From positions 2,480,001 through 2,544,000 of the forward strand of contig NC_044585.1 of the NCBI RefSeq assembly GCF_901933205.1: a DNA stretch of 64,000 nt. Reading direction: 5' to 3'. How positions within the stretch are numbered: position 1 is the stretch's first letter; every line of letters starts with the position of its first letter. This DNA is from Camarhynchus parvulus. Lineage: Eukaryota > Chordata > Aves > Passeriformes > Thraupidae. The position numbers and the translations under genes were made by a program. A model generated the notes under the pieces. That model had not been told where the DNA came from and did not search any database. It was given only the letters and a program-made list of their open reading frames with translations. This document shows, one piece after another, positions 39,455 through 49,169 of this stretch.

Positions 39455-39832
39455 CTAATCTTCACTTGAGTTGTCAAATTCCTCCCAGTCTGATACACTC
39501 ATAACTTCTGGTGGAAAGTCAAGATGATGCTTCATTCGGTCTGCGTGCCATTCTGAGAGCCACTTCTCTGTTTCCATTAAAATAGCCCTGGGCAATGTGA
39601 GGACACAGGCAGCCATGCCAGAAATGTCATCCTCCAGCTGGGGTCCTTCCTCCCAACAGTCTCTCTCTGCATCATAAATGTGCACATAGTCCATGCGGAT
39701 TCCCCTGTTGTGGGATCTGCCTCCCAAGACATAAATCCTGTTGTCTAAGACTGCAATGCCTGGCTCTCCATGTCCTGCAGGAAGTGGACAGACGTTTGTC
39801 CACTGATCAGTGCTTGGCTTATAGCAGGCAAC
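39455..39832 (-). CDS. KLHL22: KLHL22 exon 7: last Kelch repeats, acidic tail, stop
   Basis: Acceptor TTGTTTTACAG, then VACYKPSTDQWTNVCPLPAG, the blade with IYVLGGRSHNRG and DCWEEGPQLED, and the tail EVMSVSDWEEFDNSSED with stop at 39457-39455. Confidence 0.97.
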   Translation of the reverse strand, partial: VACYKPSTDQWTNVCPLPAGHGEPGIAVLDNRIYVLGGRSHNRGIRMDYVHIYDAERDCWEEGPQLEDDISGMAACVLTLPRAILMETEKWLSEWHADRMKHHLDFPPEVMSVSDWEEFDNSSED

Positions 39833-42800
39833 CTGTAAAACAAAAAAAGAGAGAAGGCAAAACTGGACTTGTATCCTTGGCCATATTTTTATGCTTGGCC
39901 AATTCATCCTTGGCCATAAACTTGTAGTATGGCCATAAGGTAAACTATTTAGGAAGGAATATCATCAGTCTTTTGACAGTGTGTTGATAATGGAGACAGC
40001 ATGTGACTATCTAATACAAGTACAGTGCTCAGCAGAAAATAGTGCACAGTTGCCACATAGCTTTGAAATCACAAGTTCTGACCCTGCTGCTGGAGTAACA
40101 GCTATATGTCATTCCAAAAATGTGTACAAAAGTGAAAGGGATGGGAGCACGTGCTAATATAAGCCCAGACATAATTCACCTGTTTGCATTAGAGAAAAAA
40201 TGCTGGAACATACAAATATGACAAATCTGCTAAGCTGCCTCTGTGCCATATGTCAGGGAGTTTCAGATTTCATTGGGTACCTACTTGGCTAACTGCTTTC
40301 ATTTGTAGGCACCTTCTTATCATTCAGACACACTCTTCAGCTAGATTTAATTCTGCCATCTCCACTGGCTCTACAAAAACAGTTACTTTTTGTGTCTTCC
40401 TTTCAAGTCTCTAGCAGTTCTAGAAGCTGGAATAAGGTTTTCTCCAGATGTCTTTTGCCATACTGTACATTTTAATTGCATTAGACAACTGCCATCCAAC
40501 ACACCCCCAGGTAGGGGGAATATGCAGGAACTTACATCCTTAACAGCTCTGCCCTGCAATTACACATTGGTAATTCAAAAGTTCTCCACTTATAAATAAT
40601 GAATGTAAAGACAGCATAAAGCAAATTTAACTGATGTTTTGATATGCATGCCAATGAAGTTATCCATCAGAGATGTTTTAAAATTGGTAAGAATTCCAAG
40701 TGCTAGAGCTTTAGTGCTTTGTGGGTGAGACAAAGTGTTCAAGATGGACAACAGTAAATAAATCATTGCCGGTTCTGCAGGTGAGTGAGGGAGAGCTCAT
40801 CTAGCTGAGCAGGCAGTTTCATTTGCATACTTAGTAAGAGAAAGACATTACATCTAAGTGCCATCATCCACAAGAAGCCAAGAAAAGACCCAGGTGCTGT
40901 TGTATTGCACTAACAGTTTATGTTATGTCACGTGGATTGTTATTCCCTTCTCCTATCACATGGTCTCTCCCTCGTCCACCCCTGTGCCCTGCACCCCGTG
41001 GTGGTCTGGCCCCTGGTTACCCCTCCTCAGTGGTATCCCATTGGCTGTGGTCCTCTTCCCCTGCCCCCATTCCCTCGGGTATAAAAGTGCCCTGCAAGAA
41101 GGGAACCCTCTCTTTTCTACCTGGGAGGTCACCAGAGTCTGAGATGTCCCTTCCCAAGCCAATAAACAGGACACTCGTCCCCACGTGGAGAAGAGCATTT
41201 CTGGTCTTTTGCTTTGTCCATGTAAGACCGTGTGGACCAGTGTGGGAACCCAGAACATCCCTCTGGCTGTCCAGGACGGCCAGGACCCCTGCCAGGGGGC
41301 TCAGAGACCCTGGCACAGAGCCCAAAACACCTGTGGGTTTGATTATGACCCGTGGAGCAAATTACCAACCTTAGATGAAGATCAGCAAGCCACAACAGTT
41401 AAAGTAGAATATTAGTGAAGTTATCACGGGGTGGAAAACTAGATTTTAGGGTTTTTGATATGGGGGTTCAGGAGGCAAGATGGAGGGAACTGGGTGTGTC
41501 CAGCCTTTCTCCTTCTTCTTCTTGGCCTCCATCTTCTGCTGTGATGCTGGCACTCACAGATTGGTTTAGAGTAGAAGCTCACTGTCTAACATAGGTGATT
41601 GGTACTGGGAAGTAATTGTAAACATTGTACTCGTAGTTTTTAGTTTAAAGACATAACACCGCCCTGGGAGCAGGCAGAGTGCCTGGAACTGTCCTGCTGG
41701 ACCTCGGCAGGGAGGAGAAAATTTTTTATAGATAAGAAACAATAAACAACCTTGAGACTGAGAAATGAAGAGCTCCGATTCACTCTTCAAGCTCCGGGCT
41801 GGAAAAAGAGACTTTGAAAAATCTCGGGGTCGCAGCGACCCAGAAAGGCCCCGAGAGGCCGGGGTCCATAGCCAGCCAGAGTGGACTCAAACAACAGCCC
41901 AGAGACGTGGATCTTACGAGGTGTCAGCTGCTCTCACCTGGTGCACGTCCCTCCTGTAGCCGGAGTCGTTGTTGCTGCCCCCGATGACGTAGAGCTTGCC
42001 CAGCAGCGCGGCCATGCCGTGCCACGCGCGCCGCACGGGGCCGTCTGCCAGCACGTCCCAGCGGTCAGTCCTGGGGTCATAGCACTGCAGCTCCTTCAGG
42101 TAATCCTCTCCTCTCCTGCCACACGTGATGTACATCTTCCCATCCAGCGCCGCTCCCGCGTGGGCGTACACCTGCACAGCACAACCATGGCAAAGCAACA
42201 GCTTCAGGTCTGCATTTGTGTGTTTATCCCGGTTTGGAAGCAGGGAATAGACATGAAGGCAGTGATATTGGTCATGAGTTATGCAGGGATCAAAAGCAGA
42301 AAGGATTTTCTTATGGACAGTTCTTTTTAAGATATTATAATTGTGAATTTCTAAATGAAACACATTAGAATTTCTAAAAGTTCCAGAACTGCAGCATTCT
42401 CTGTCTTTATTGTTCCTTCATACTATAACTTTACTCCCTAATCTACTTGGAAGCCTTTTTATTGTCGATTTTTCTTATACAAGCAGTGTTATCAGGAATG
42501 CAAGTTATTCTATTTAGTAGCACTCAATTCAGGCTTTTTATATTTTCAGCAGTGACACACATTTATTACTTGTTTTATTAACAGTTTTAAGAATTAACAC
42601 AATAAAGGTGCAGGCAAAATCAACAAGAAACAGGAAAAATAAGCATTTAACTGGGAAATGTAATTTACATATGCTATTACTTCATTTTCTTGTCATCCAT
42701 TTATTGCATATACAGAGTTTACTGCTTCCCATCTGAATATCAGCAAATTAAAAGTTACACCTCAGAAAAACATCTAGCAAGCTTAAATCAGGAATAGGGG

Positions 42801-45800
42801 GACTGTGGTAGTGTGTGTGGCTAATGCACTCCTTACCTCCTTCTTCAGAGGTGTCACATATTCCCAAGTGTTGGTTTTAGGGTCATACCTCTCCACTTCC
42901 CTCAGGTCTTCATGGTAATCTCGGCCTGCGACGGCATAAATATAGTTGTCCACGACACAAACACTGAGGTCAGCGTGCTCTTGCTGCAGGGACTGGATCT
43001 GGAACCATCTGTTGTGTCGTGGGTCATACCTTGTAAAAGAATGGGATCAAAGAAAGTTATTCCTGCAGCTGCAGAATCACTGCAGGAATAGCAGACAGCT
43101 CTGTGGATGTGGGTTACTGCACTGGCTTCAGCTGAGATTGAGCTCATCTCTAAGTGATGTGAAATTTGGCCTTGTCAGCATTTTATTATTAGCAAAGTTG
43201 TTTTGTTCTATTTATAGAAGATGTAGTTTGGCTGACATAATCATGCTATCAAAGCCTAGATTTTCCATTATCTTGTACACTGCTGTCAGGTTACATATCA
43301 CAATCTCTGTTTGCACAAAGCCATCCTACAAGGTAACACAGTCTAAAAATAGCACAAAGACTCAATCTAGATCTTCAAAAATACAAGAATGGCATAAATA
43401 TGTGGTGGGTTCTTTGATTCTTTTCCCCAAATATCTGCTGCTCAAAGTGAGTCTCATGATTCACTTTCATGTCAAACTATCTCTCTCATCTGGAAATTTT
43501 AGTTACAGAGAAAACTGGCTGAGAATTGAAACTATTCATGCCATAAAATAAGAGCAACTCAGCTAATACTTGTAAAACTGAGCACAATATAAAGACAGAA
43601 GGGTTTATATCTGTTTTTGCTGTAATGTAATGGGCATGAAGGTCTAAACCTGCTCCTCTCTCCTGCTCTTCCCTGTCACACAGTAATATAAAAGGACTCT
43701 GGAATGCTGCTCTTGTGCACACAGATTTTTGAAAATCTGTTGGTAATAGCATTTTATTTAAAATCCTTTTGTATTGGGACAAAAACTGCACATAGAAGAC
43801 TTCCAGACAATGCTAGTTAGAGAATATCTAGACAGCCTAGAGCTGAGACTCATTACTGCTTCCCACACCTTTAATACTTCCCTCCTCCAACAAGGCAGAA
43901 AGAAGCACAAGTAGTACTCTTGAGTGAGTAGCTGTTTCTACACTGTCAGGCTCAGCTCTGTCTCATAAGCACTGCTGGGAGCTTCCTGTTACTATGAAGC
44001 TCATTTCTTGTGTTTTCTTCCAGTGAGGCTCCTGCTCAGTTCCTGATCTTTTGGCTGGCAAATGTACTGACTGTCTATTGGCTTACTGACTCAGAAATGG
44101 GCAACAGGGTGGCAATAAAATTAATAGCAGGATTATCCTTATCTTACCTCCAACACCTTGACTCTGCTCGAAAACCACTTACATTGTTGTCTCCACCAAT
44201 TAAATATACAAAATTATTGAGAACAGCAATCCCTTGGTTGGACATTCTGGGGGCCAGTGCAGCTGTAAAGTGCCTCCACTCCCCCAACAAGGGGTTCAGA
44301 TACTTGGCTTGATCACTGAGGACAATGGATGGAGTAGAATGCATCCCTCCAAATCCCACTACACACTGGAACTCTGATCTCAGCTGTGTCTGGGAGCTCT
44401 GAAGCATTGGCTGAAGACATTCATTCTTGTGGTACATTAATGCATCTGCAACTGTATCTTTTAAAGGACATGGACTTAATTTGTCATGAAGTCTTTGCAG
44501 GATCTGGGGTTCCATCAGAGGAAAACGAACTGTCTCAAGTAGCTTAAGGGGCTCCATCAGGGAGACCTGATCTGTCTCCAGTTCCTCTGGAGAATAATGA
44601 TAAAAAAGTGCTCCATCATAAACTTCAAACTCATAGTTAACCTCCAAACGGTTGCTGCTGAGAAGGGAGTAGACCTTCTGCAGGGGCAGCTGTCGGTACA
44701 CCTGTGTCCTTGAGAAAGCTGTGAAGTTCTTCAGAATGTAGGAGTCCAGCTGCTCACTCAAATGCTTTAAGTCATAGTGGTCAGCTAGTCTGTACACATC
44801 AAGGATGTTCTCTTCATCTACCCAGGACATGAGGAAATCACAACAGAACTTAATGACTTCTGGAATCTGCAAGAGAGAGAGGTTTTCATTTCAGACACCA
44901 CTTGCCCTACACTTGAGAGACAGGGGACTGAAGCCTGGGATGACTGTAAGGAAATTGTCCATGAAATGGCTGCTCTCCTCACAGTCTGAGCACCATGGTC
45001 ACTTGTGCCTTATTCACCTTTCCCCAGAGAAACAGAACTCAGCATGGGTATGTGGATGAATATAACACAGCTCTCTTAGCCACGCTCTGCTGCAAGGGTA
45101 AGTGTGGCTTCAGAAGCAGCAGCAATGTGCCTTCCATTGGGACCCTGGGCACTGCCTGCTCTGCAGTCTGCCTGGGAACAGCCAGGCAAACAGACACAGG
45201 ACATGGTGATTACAGTCACTCTGTGCTTGTTTTCCCAGAGCACTACAGACATGCTATATCAAAGATTGTATCTGTAACAAATATTTCATTCAAGAGCATA
45301 GGAAGCCATTGGAAAGGAAAATGAATATTTAGTATTGTCTTCTGAAAACAATTTGAAGTTGTATCTGGCAGGAGGAACAAAGAACTAATTGCTGTCCAGG
45401 AGCCCCTCTGCTAACAAAGTGTGTAAAACCAACCAAAGCAAGCACTCACAAAGTTTAGGATTTAGTACCAAAGCCTTGTGCAGCAGTTAGCTGCAGGGGA
45501 AATTAGAGAAAAAACCTTGTCTTAAAAGCACATGAAGCCTGCACTTAGTGCAAACCATGGTGGCAGGATTTCCTGTAGTGGTGGGGTCAGGAGAGGTCAT
45601 GTGCCTGTGGACTCACCTTGAGCAGCACAATTTCTGAGCAGCAAACCCTATTCCTTACCGTAGGCCAGGGATATTCTATTTCAGGGAAGCTTTCACATAC
45701 AGATCAGTGAAAATGAATGCTATATAAAATACTCCTCTATATGAAATGAGTAATGTTTTAATGAATTAAACCATTGGCACAAATGAGATGTGTAAGGACC

Positions 45801-48707
45801 CATTCATTGCTCCTATCCTTCCACAGTTAGTTCCAGTGGATACAGCATCCCAGAAATCCTTCTTATCATGCCCATGCTCCTGCTCATCTCTTAACCCTCT
45901 CTCTAACCAGATATCCATGTTTTCTGTCTCTTTCATTGTTGCTTTTTGTTTCTTGTTTCTTTTTTGTCGCATCTCCCAGTACCTCACCTGAAGCTGGCAG
46001 GCTGCAGCTAAGGTTTCCTGAACACTGTTCACACTGAGTTCCAGCTCAGAAGTGTAAATGAAGTTCAAGATTTTACACATTGCATTGTAGGAGATGCCAT
46101 GAATATGAACTTCTTCTTGTTCCATCTCTCTCAATCCTCCTGCAAACATTCCTCTGCAAAACAGACAATGGCACATGCTATGGCAGATTTACATTAAAGC
46201 TATTTCCAGTTTGCTCATCTTATGTTGTCCTGGGAACACAAAAATATTTGGAAATACAAAAACAGAGCTAGACACTCTAATGTGATTACCTTTTCTCTAA
46301 GTTAAGAGTACAGGCCTTTAGGACCTAAGAAAGTAACACTTCATTGTGCAGGAAAACAGTAGGGGCAACCTAGAAGGTACAGTTCAGGTGAAGAACTTAA
46401 ATACACACCCAGTACCTATGGGTAGTCAATGGTCAAAGGCAGATACTCTGGGTGTGGGGGAAGAGGAAACACAGAGGAACTCGGGACAGTGGGATTTTTT
46501 CCCAAGGTAGAGCAGTTCTTCCTTCAGTTAGAAATTTGTCTGGATTGACTTGGGTGTTTGCTGTATGAAAACAAAGGAACTGCTCATCAAATTGCCTGGG
46601 GACTGCCTGGTTTAATGGCCAGTGAGTCACCCTACAGGCACACAGCAGTGATCCAGCTCCAGTGAGTTTTTTTGTGTATTATAAAATGATCACCACCACA
46701 GGCAAAGTCTTACAATGCTAAGGATATGTTAAAAGCCACTTAGAGTGCACTTAAGCAGAAGACACCAGTTCAGATAGTCTCTCCTCTTTATAAACCTCCA
46801 AGTACCACAGTGAATTTAGTGGAGGTAAGCTCAGTGTGCAGGAACAAGAGCTTTATTTCTGCAGAGAAATAACAGAGAGGTGAATAAAGCCATAGTTAGT
46901 ATTTTGAAACAGCCTGTCACTCTTGTGCTGAGAATGACACAGGAACAGGCGAGAGGCAGCATTGCAGAAAGAGCAAAGGAAGGCTAAATAATTACTTTAT
47001 TACACTGTATTACATTATGTTACATTACATCTAAACTGAACCTGCCAAGCACTCAAATGCACAGAACCAGTCCTGACACACACACACACCTGGCCCTGAT
47101 AGGCCAAGGAAAAAAACCACCATCACTGTGGGCAAACAATCTCCATATTGCATTCTACTATTGCACAACACAGGCACAGCAAATGAGATAAGAATTGTTT
47201 TGATCATTCTCTGATGTTCAGAGAAGGTGAATCCCAGAAATGTTCTTGGGAAGATTGCCTTGCTTTTCTCTGTGAGGAGAAACGTGGCTACAACAGCCTC
47301 AGCTCCATCTTAGAGGTCTGATTTTCCATTCAGAAGGAGTCTGCCCAGCCAGAAGCTATGGATGTCACAGCTGTGACTAACAGCCAGCTACGTGCCTGTT
47401 ACTGTGATATTTTATGAAAAAGTCCTTCACCAGTATTTTTTCTCCTGAGAAGCTTCAACTTTTCCATGTTTTGCTACTTTGGAATGTGATTTGGAGAATT
47501 GTTTACCCAGCATGTGAATTGTTTTTACTTAATAACCAATCCCAGTCCAGCTGTGTCAAGACTCTCTAGTCAGTCACGAGTTTTTATTATTCATTATTTT
47601 CTAGCTGTCTCATGTCTCCTTTCTCTTTCTTTACTATAGTTTTAATATATCATTTTCTTTTAATATAATATCATAAAATAATAAATCAGCCTTCTGAGAA
47701 CTTGGAGTCAATTCTCATCTCTCACCTCATCCTAAGACCCAGAACAACACCACAACATGTGCCTGTTGCGTGTCCCTCTAGGACACGAAATAAATCGACG
47801 CAGACTGTCACGGACATATTTAATGAAAAATCCTTTTGCTAGGATTTTTCTCCTGAGAAGCTGAGAGGCCTCAGAAACAAAATGTAAACAATAATTATCT
47901 GCTGCTGTGGAATGCAACAGGTGCATCTTTGATTGGTCTCATGTAGTTGTTTCTAATTAATGGCCAATCACAGCTGGCACGGACTGTCTGAGTCACGAGC
48001 TTTTGTTATCATTCCTTTCCTTTCCTTGCTAAACTTCTGATGAAATCCTTTCTTCTATTCTTTTAATAAGTTTTAATATATCATTTTCTTTTAATATAAT
48101 ATATATAATAAAATAATAAATCAACCTTCTGAAACATGAGTCAACATTCTGATCTCTTCCCTTGTCCTAAGGGAGATCAGCGCTGTGGCACTGCAAACAC
48201 CACCACAGCGGACACTGGACTTTCTAAGGTAAAAAAGAGGGCATTTAATTTCTGACTCCAACATTTATTGATTTCCAAAAGTTTCTTGATTTCCAAAAGT
48301 GGATTGGAGGACAACAGTGCCACCTCTCCAATGACCCTGGACAAACCAAGTCTATCAAATTTCTCTTCCTCCATAAAAGAATGCAAACCAATAAGTTATT
48401 TACAGGAAGTGCGTGAGAAAGTTCGTTACAAGAATGTAAACATCAGAAAAACTTTAAGAATCGGGGCGACAGCAGTGTACCTGAAGTAGTCACAGGAGGC
48501 AGCCAGGAGGATGCGATGAGCCTCAATGGGTTTGTCCTCCACCACCAGCACCACATCGAAGAGGATGCTGCTGTCCCTGAGCGACACCAGCCCGCTGAGC
48601 AGCGCCTGCGAGTGCTCCGCGCTGCGGTACGTGCTGCTGCTGCGCTGCTGCACCGGGGGCTCCAGGGCACCTCTGTGGGCCTGAGTCAGCTCCTGCTCCT
48701 CAGCCAT
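39455..48707 (-). CDS. KLHL22: KLHL22, BTB-BACK-Kelch adaptor of CUL3 ubiquitin ligase (complete)
   Basis: Six coding exons (48707-48481, 46153-45988, 44866-44148, 43029-42837, 42171-41938, 39832-39455) join in frame to 638 codons; human KLHL22 is 634. BTB domain about residues 45-115 (ILFDVVLVVEDKPIEAHRIL), BACK domain about 125-235, six Kelch repeats from about 295 to 590 with the paired glycines (LIGGDNN, YAVAGRDY, ITCGRRG, VIGGSNND, VLGGRSHN), and an acidic tail ending SDWEEFDNSSED. The protein recruits substrates to CUL3-RBX1; known human roles are PLK1 monoubiquitination at kinetochores and DEPDC5 degradation, which activates mTORC1. The start MAEEQE matches the family start. The gene is divergent from MED15. 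Nothing in the reading frame is broken; divergence is concentrated at residues 10-25 and just before the acidic tail. Confidence 0.97.
40898..41310 (+). mobile_element. LTR-like retroviral fragment (ends approximate)
   Basis: A GC-richer block in an AT-rich intron carries TATAAAA at 41080-41086 and AATAAA at 41161-41166, about 80 bases apart, the spacing of promoter and polyadenylation signal in a retroviral LTR. It has no reading frame of its own. Boundaries and family are uncertain; no target-site duplication was found. Confidence 0.45.
41311..41414 (+). mobile_element. remnant of internal 3' retroviral sequence
   Basis: A short plus-strand open segment ending at a stop codon (41413-41415) lies directly before the LTR beginning about 41415. 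It looks like the tail of an internal region of an endogenous retrovirus. No intact retroviral gene is present; it is far too short to be functional. Confidence 0.35.
41415..41920 (+). mobile_element. endogenous retrovirus LTR, songbird ERVL-like type
   Basis: Contains AGGGTTTTTGATATGGGGGT, GTTTAGAGTAGAAGCTCACT, a polyadenylation signal in AACAATAAACAACCTTGAGA, and a GC-rich end, in the order I know from LTRs abundant in songbird genomes. About 0.5 kb; the exact TG and CA ends were not fixed. It lies antisense in KLHL22 intron 6, its last part close to the exon 6 donor at 41937. Confidence 0.7.
41938..42171 (-). CDS. KLHL22: KLHL22 exon 6: Kelch repeats
   Basis: 234 bases, phase 0 at both ends, from VYAHAGAALDGKMYITCGRR to LYVIGGSNNDSGYRRDVHQ. 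Donor GTGAGAG. The intron side is taken up almost at once by endogenous-retrovirus LTR sequence (see 41415-41920). Confidence 0.95.
42172..42836 (-). other. KLHL22: KLHL22 intron 5
   Basis: 665 bases, AT-rich, no recognisable repeat or RNA. Confidence 0.85.
42837..43029 (-). CDS. KLHL22: KLHL22 exon 5: Kelch repeat
   Basis: Reads RYDPRHNRWFQIQSLQQEHA, then YIYAVAGRDYHEDLREVERY and YDPKTNTWEYVTPLKKE. Acceptor TTTTACAAG, donor GTAAGG. Residues 371-435, with the Kelch signature of glycines followed by a spaced tyrosine and tryptophan. Confidence 0.95.
43030..44147 (-). other. KLHL22: KLHL22 intron 4
   Basis: 1.1 kb. Open frames of 100-200 residues here have no domain signature and overlap exon 5 in the wrong frame. 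Nothing else recognised. Confidence 0.8.
44148..44866 (-). CDS. KLHL22: KLHL22 exon 4: BACK domain and first Kelch repeat
   Basis: Large 719-base exon, acceptor CTCTTGCAG. It encodes IPEVIKFCCDFLMSWVDEEN (start of BACK), the helical BACK region, the linker with FQCVVGFGGMHSTPS, and the first blade with YLIGGDNNVSGF, ending TGT TGG AG before GTAAGA. Confidence 0.97.
44867..45987 (-). other. KLHL22: KLHL22 intron 3
   Basis: 1.1 kb between the BTB and BACK exons, no recognisable feature. Confidence 0.8.
45988..46153 (-). CDS. KLHL22: KLHL22 exon 3: second half of BTB
   Basis: Acceptor TTTTGCAG and split arginine codon, then GMFAGGLREMEQEEVHIHG to AACQLQ, ending CAG before GTGAGG. Residues 76-131. 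These helices form the CUL3-facing part of BTB domains. Confidence 0.95.
46985..47300. mobile_element. possible songbird interspersed repeat of uncertain class
   Basis: The stretch with TTACATTATGTTACATTACA, a CA-rich run and ACCTGGCCCTGATAGGCCAA recalls a repeat family seen in songbird DNA, but I could not fix its ends or class. Repeat masking would decide. Confidence 0.35.
47397..47757 (+). mobile_element. solo LTR A (older copy)
   Basis: Begins TGTTACTG and ends CACAACA. Flanked by the six-base target-site duplication CGTGCC (47391-47396) / TGTGCC (47758-47763), one mismatch. It shares with LTR B the blocks CTCCTGAGAAGCT, TTTTAATATATCATTTTCTT and AAAATAATAAATCA. A six-base duplication fits an ERVK-type integration. 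No internal region is present. Confidence 0.8.
47806..48207 (+). mobile_element. solo LTR B (younger copy, same family)
   Basis: Begins TGTCACGG and ends CACCACA, flanked by GCAGAC (47800-47805) / GCGGAC (48208-48213), one mismatch. Contains GAGAAGCTGAGAGGCCTCAG, GTAAACAATAATTATCTGCT, TTGATTGGTCTCATG and a polyadenylation signal in AATAATAAATCA, the layout of a very common songbird LTR. 273 bases from KLHL22 exon 2. Confidence 0.85.
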
Positions 48708-48733
48708 CCCAGGCACAAATGCTCAGCCACCAG
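48481..48733 (-). CDS. KLHL22: KLHL22 exon 2: short 5'UTR, start codon and first half of BTB
   Basis: Acceptor TTCTGCTGCAG, then 26 untranslated bases and ATG at 48707-48705 (MAEEQELTQ). It ends in the BTB helix CDYF plus AG, before GTACAC. An upstream in-frame ATG at 48716 would add only three residues (MPG) and is not the family start. Confidence 0.92.
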
Positions 48734-49100
48734 CTGCAGCAGAATGAAATCTGTGAGGCAACAGAATCGGCAAAGGTTTGTGCTTTTTGCTTTACAAACT
48801 GTGCTCTGACCCTTGCCCGTCACAGAAAATAAAGCAACTCTTCAGGCAATGGAGAGACAGTTCTGTCCTGGACAAATTATTCCAAATTATACTGCAAGCA
48901 CAGATGGACATCAGCACATCAAAGTGGTAGAATACAGTTTTCCAAAAACAGTATTCTGACTCCTGGGTTTTCAAACCAACATCAGAGTATATATCAGACA
49001 AGTACGTTTTTTATTAGCAAGAATTTCACTTCCAAATCCATGACCAAACCCTCTTGTTTCTTTTGTATTTTTGCATCATCTGCAACAAAAAATGGACCAA

Positions 49101-49169
49101 AATTTTGTCAAATTCCAAATGGTAATTTTGCCAAATTTCAAACTGGAATATTGCCAAATTCCAATTGCC
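49101..49169. repeat. three tandem 23-bp units
   Basis: Units at 49101, 49124 and 49147 share the pattern AAT-TTG-CAAATT-CAAA. Identity between neighbouring units is high but not complete. Confidence 0.85.

Larger units (their letters stand above)
39833..41937 (-). other. KLHL22: KLHL22 intron 6
   Basis: 2.1 kb. The half next to exon 6 is filled with retroviral LTR-type sequence in the opposite orientation to the gene; the rest is AT-rich, with one 29-base dispersed repeat at 40505-40533. Confidence 0.85.
46154..48480 (-). other. KLHL22: KLHL22 intron 2
   Basis: 2.3 kb. Roughly half is repeat-derived: a possible repeat at about 46985-47300 and two solo LTRs at 47397-47757 and 47806-48207, all separate entries. 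Confidence 0.85.

Noticed and set aside
40925..41415. Possible retroviral gene in KLHL22 intron 6
   Set aside because: Short, not continuous, and partly LTR; no reverse transcriptase, integrase or gag motif seen.
42946..43551. 201-residue plus-strand frame over KLHL22 exon 5
   Set aside because: Antisense shadow of a verified Kelch exon running into intron.
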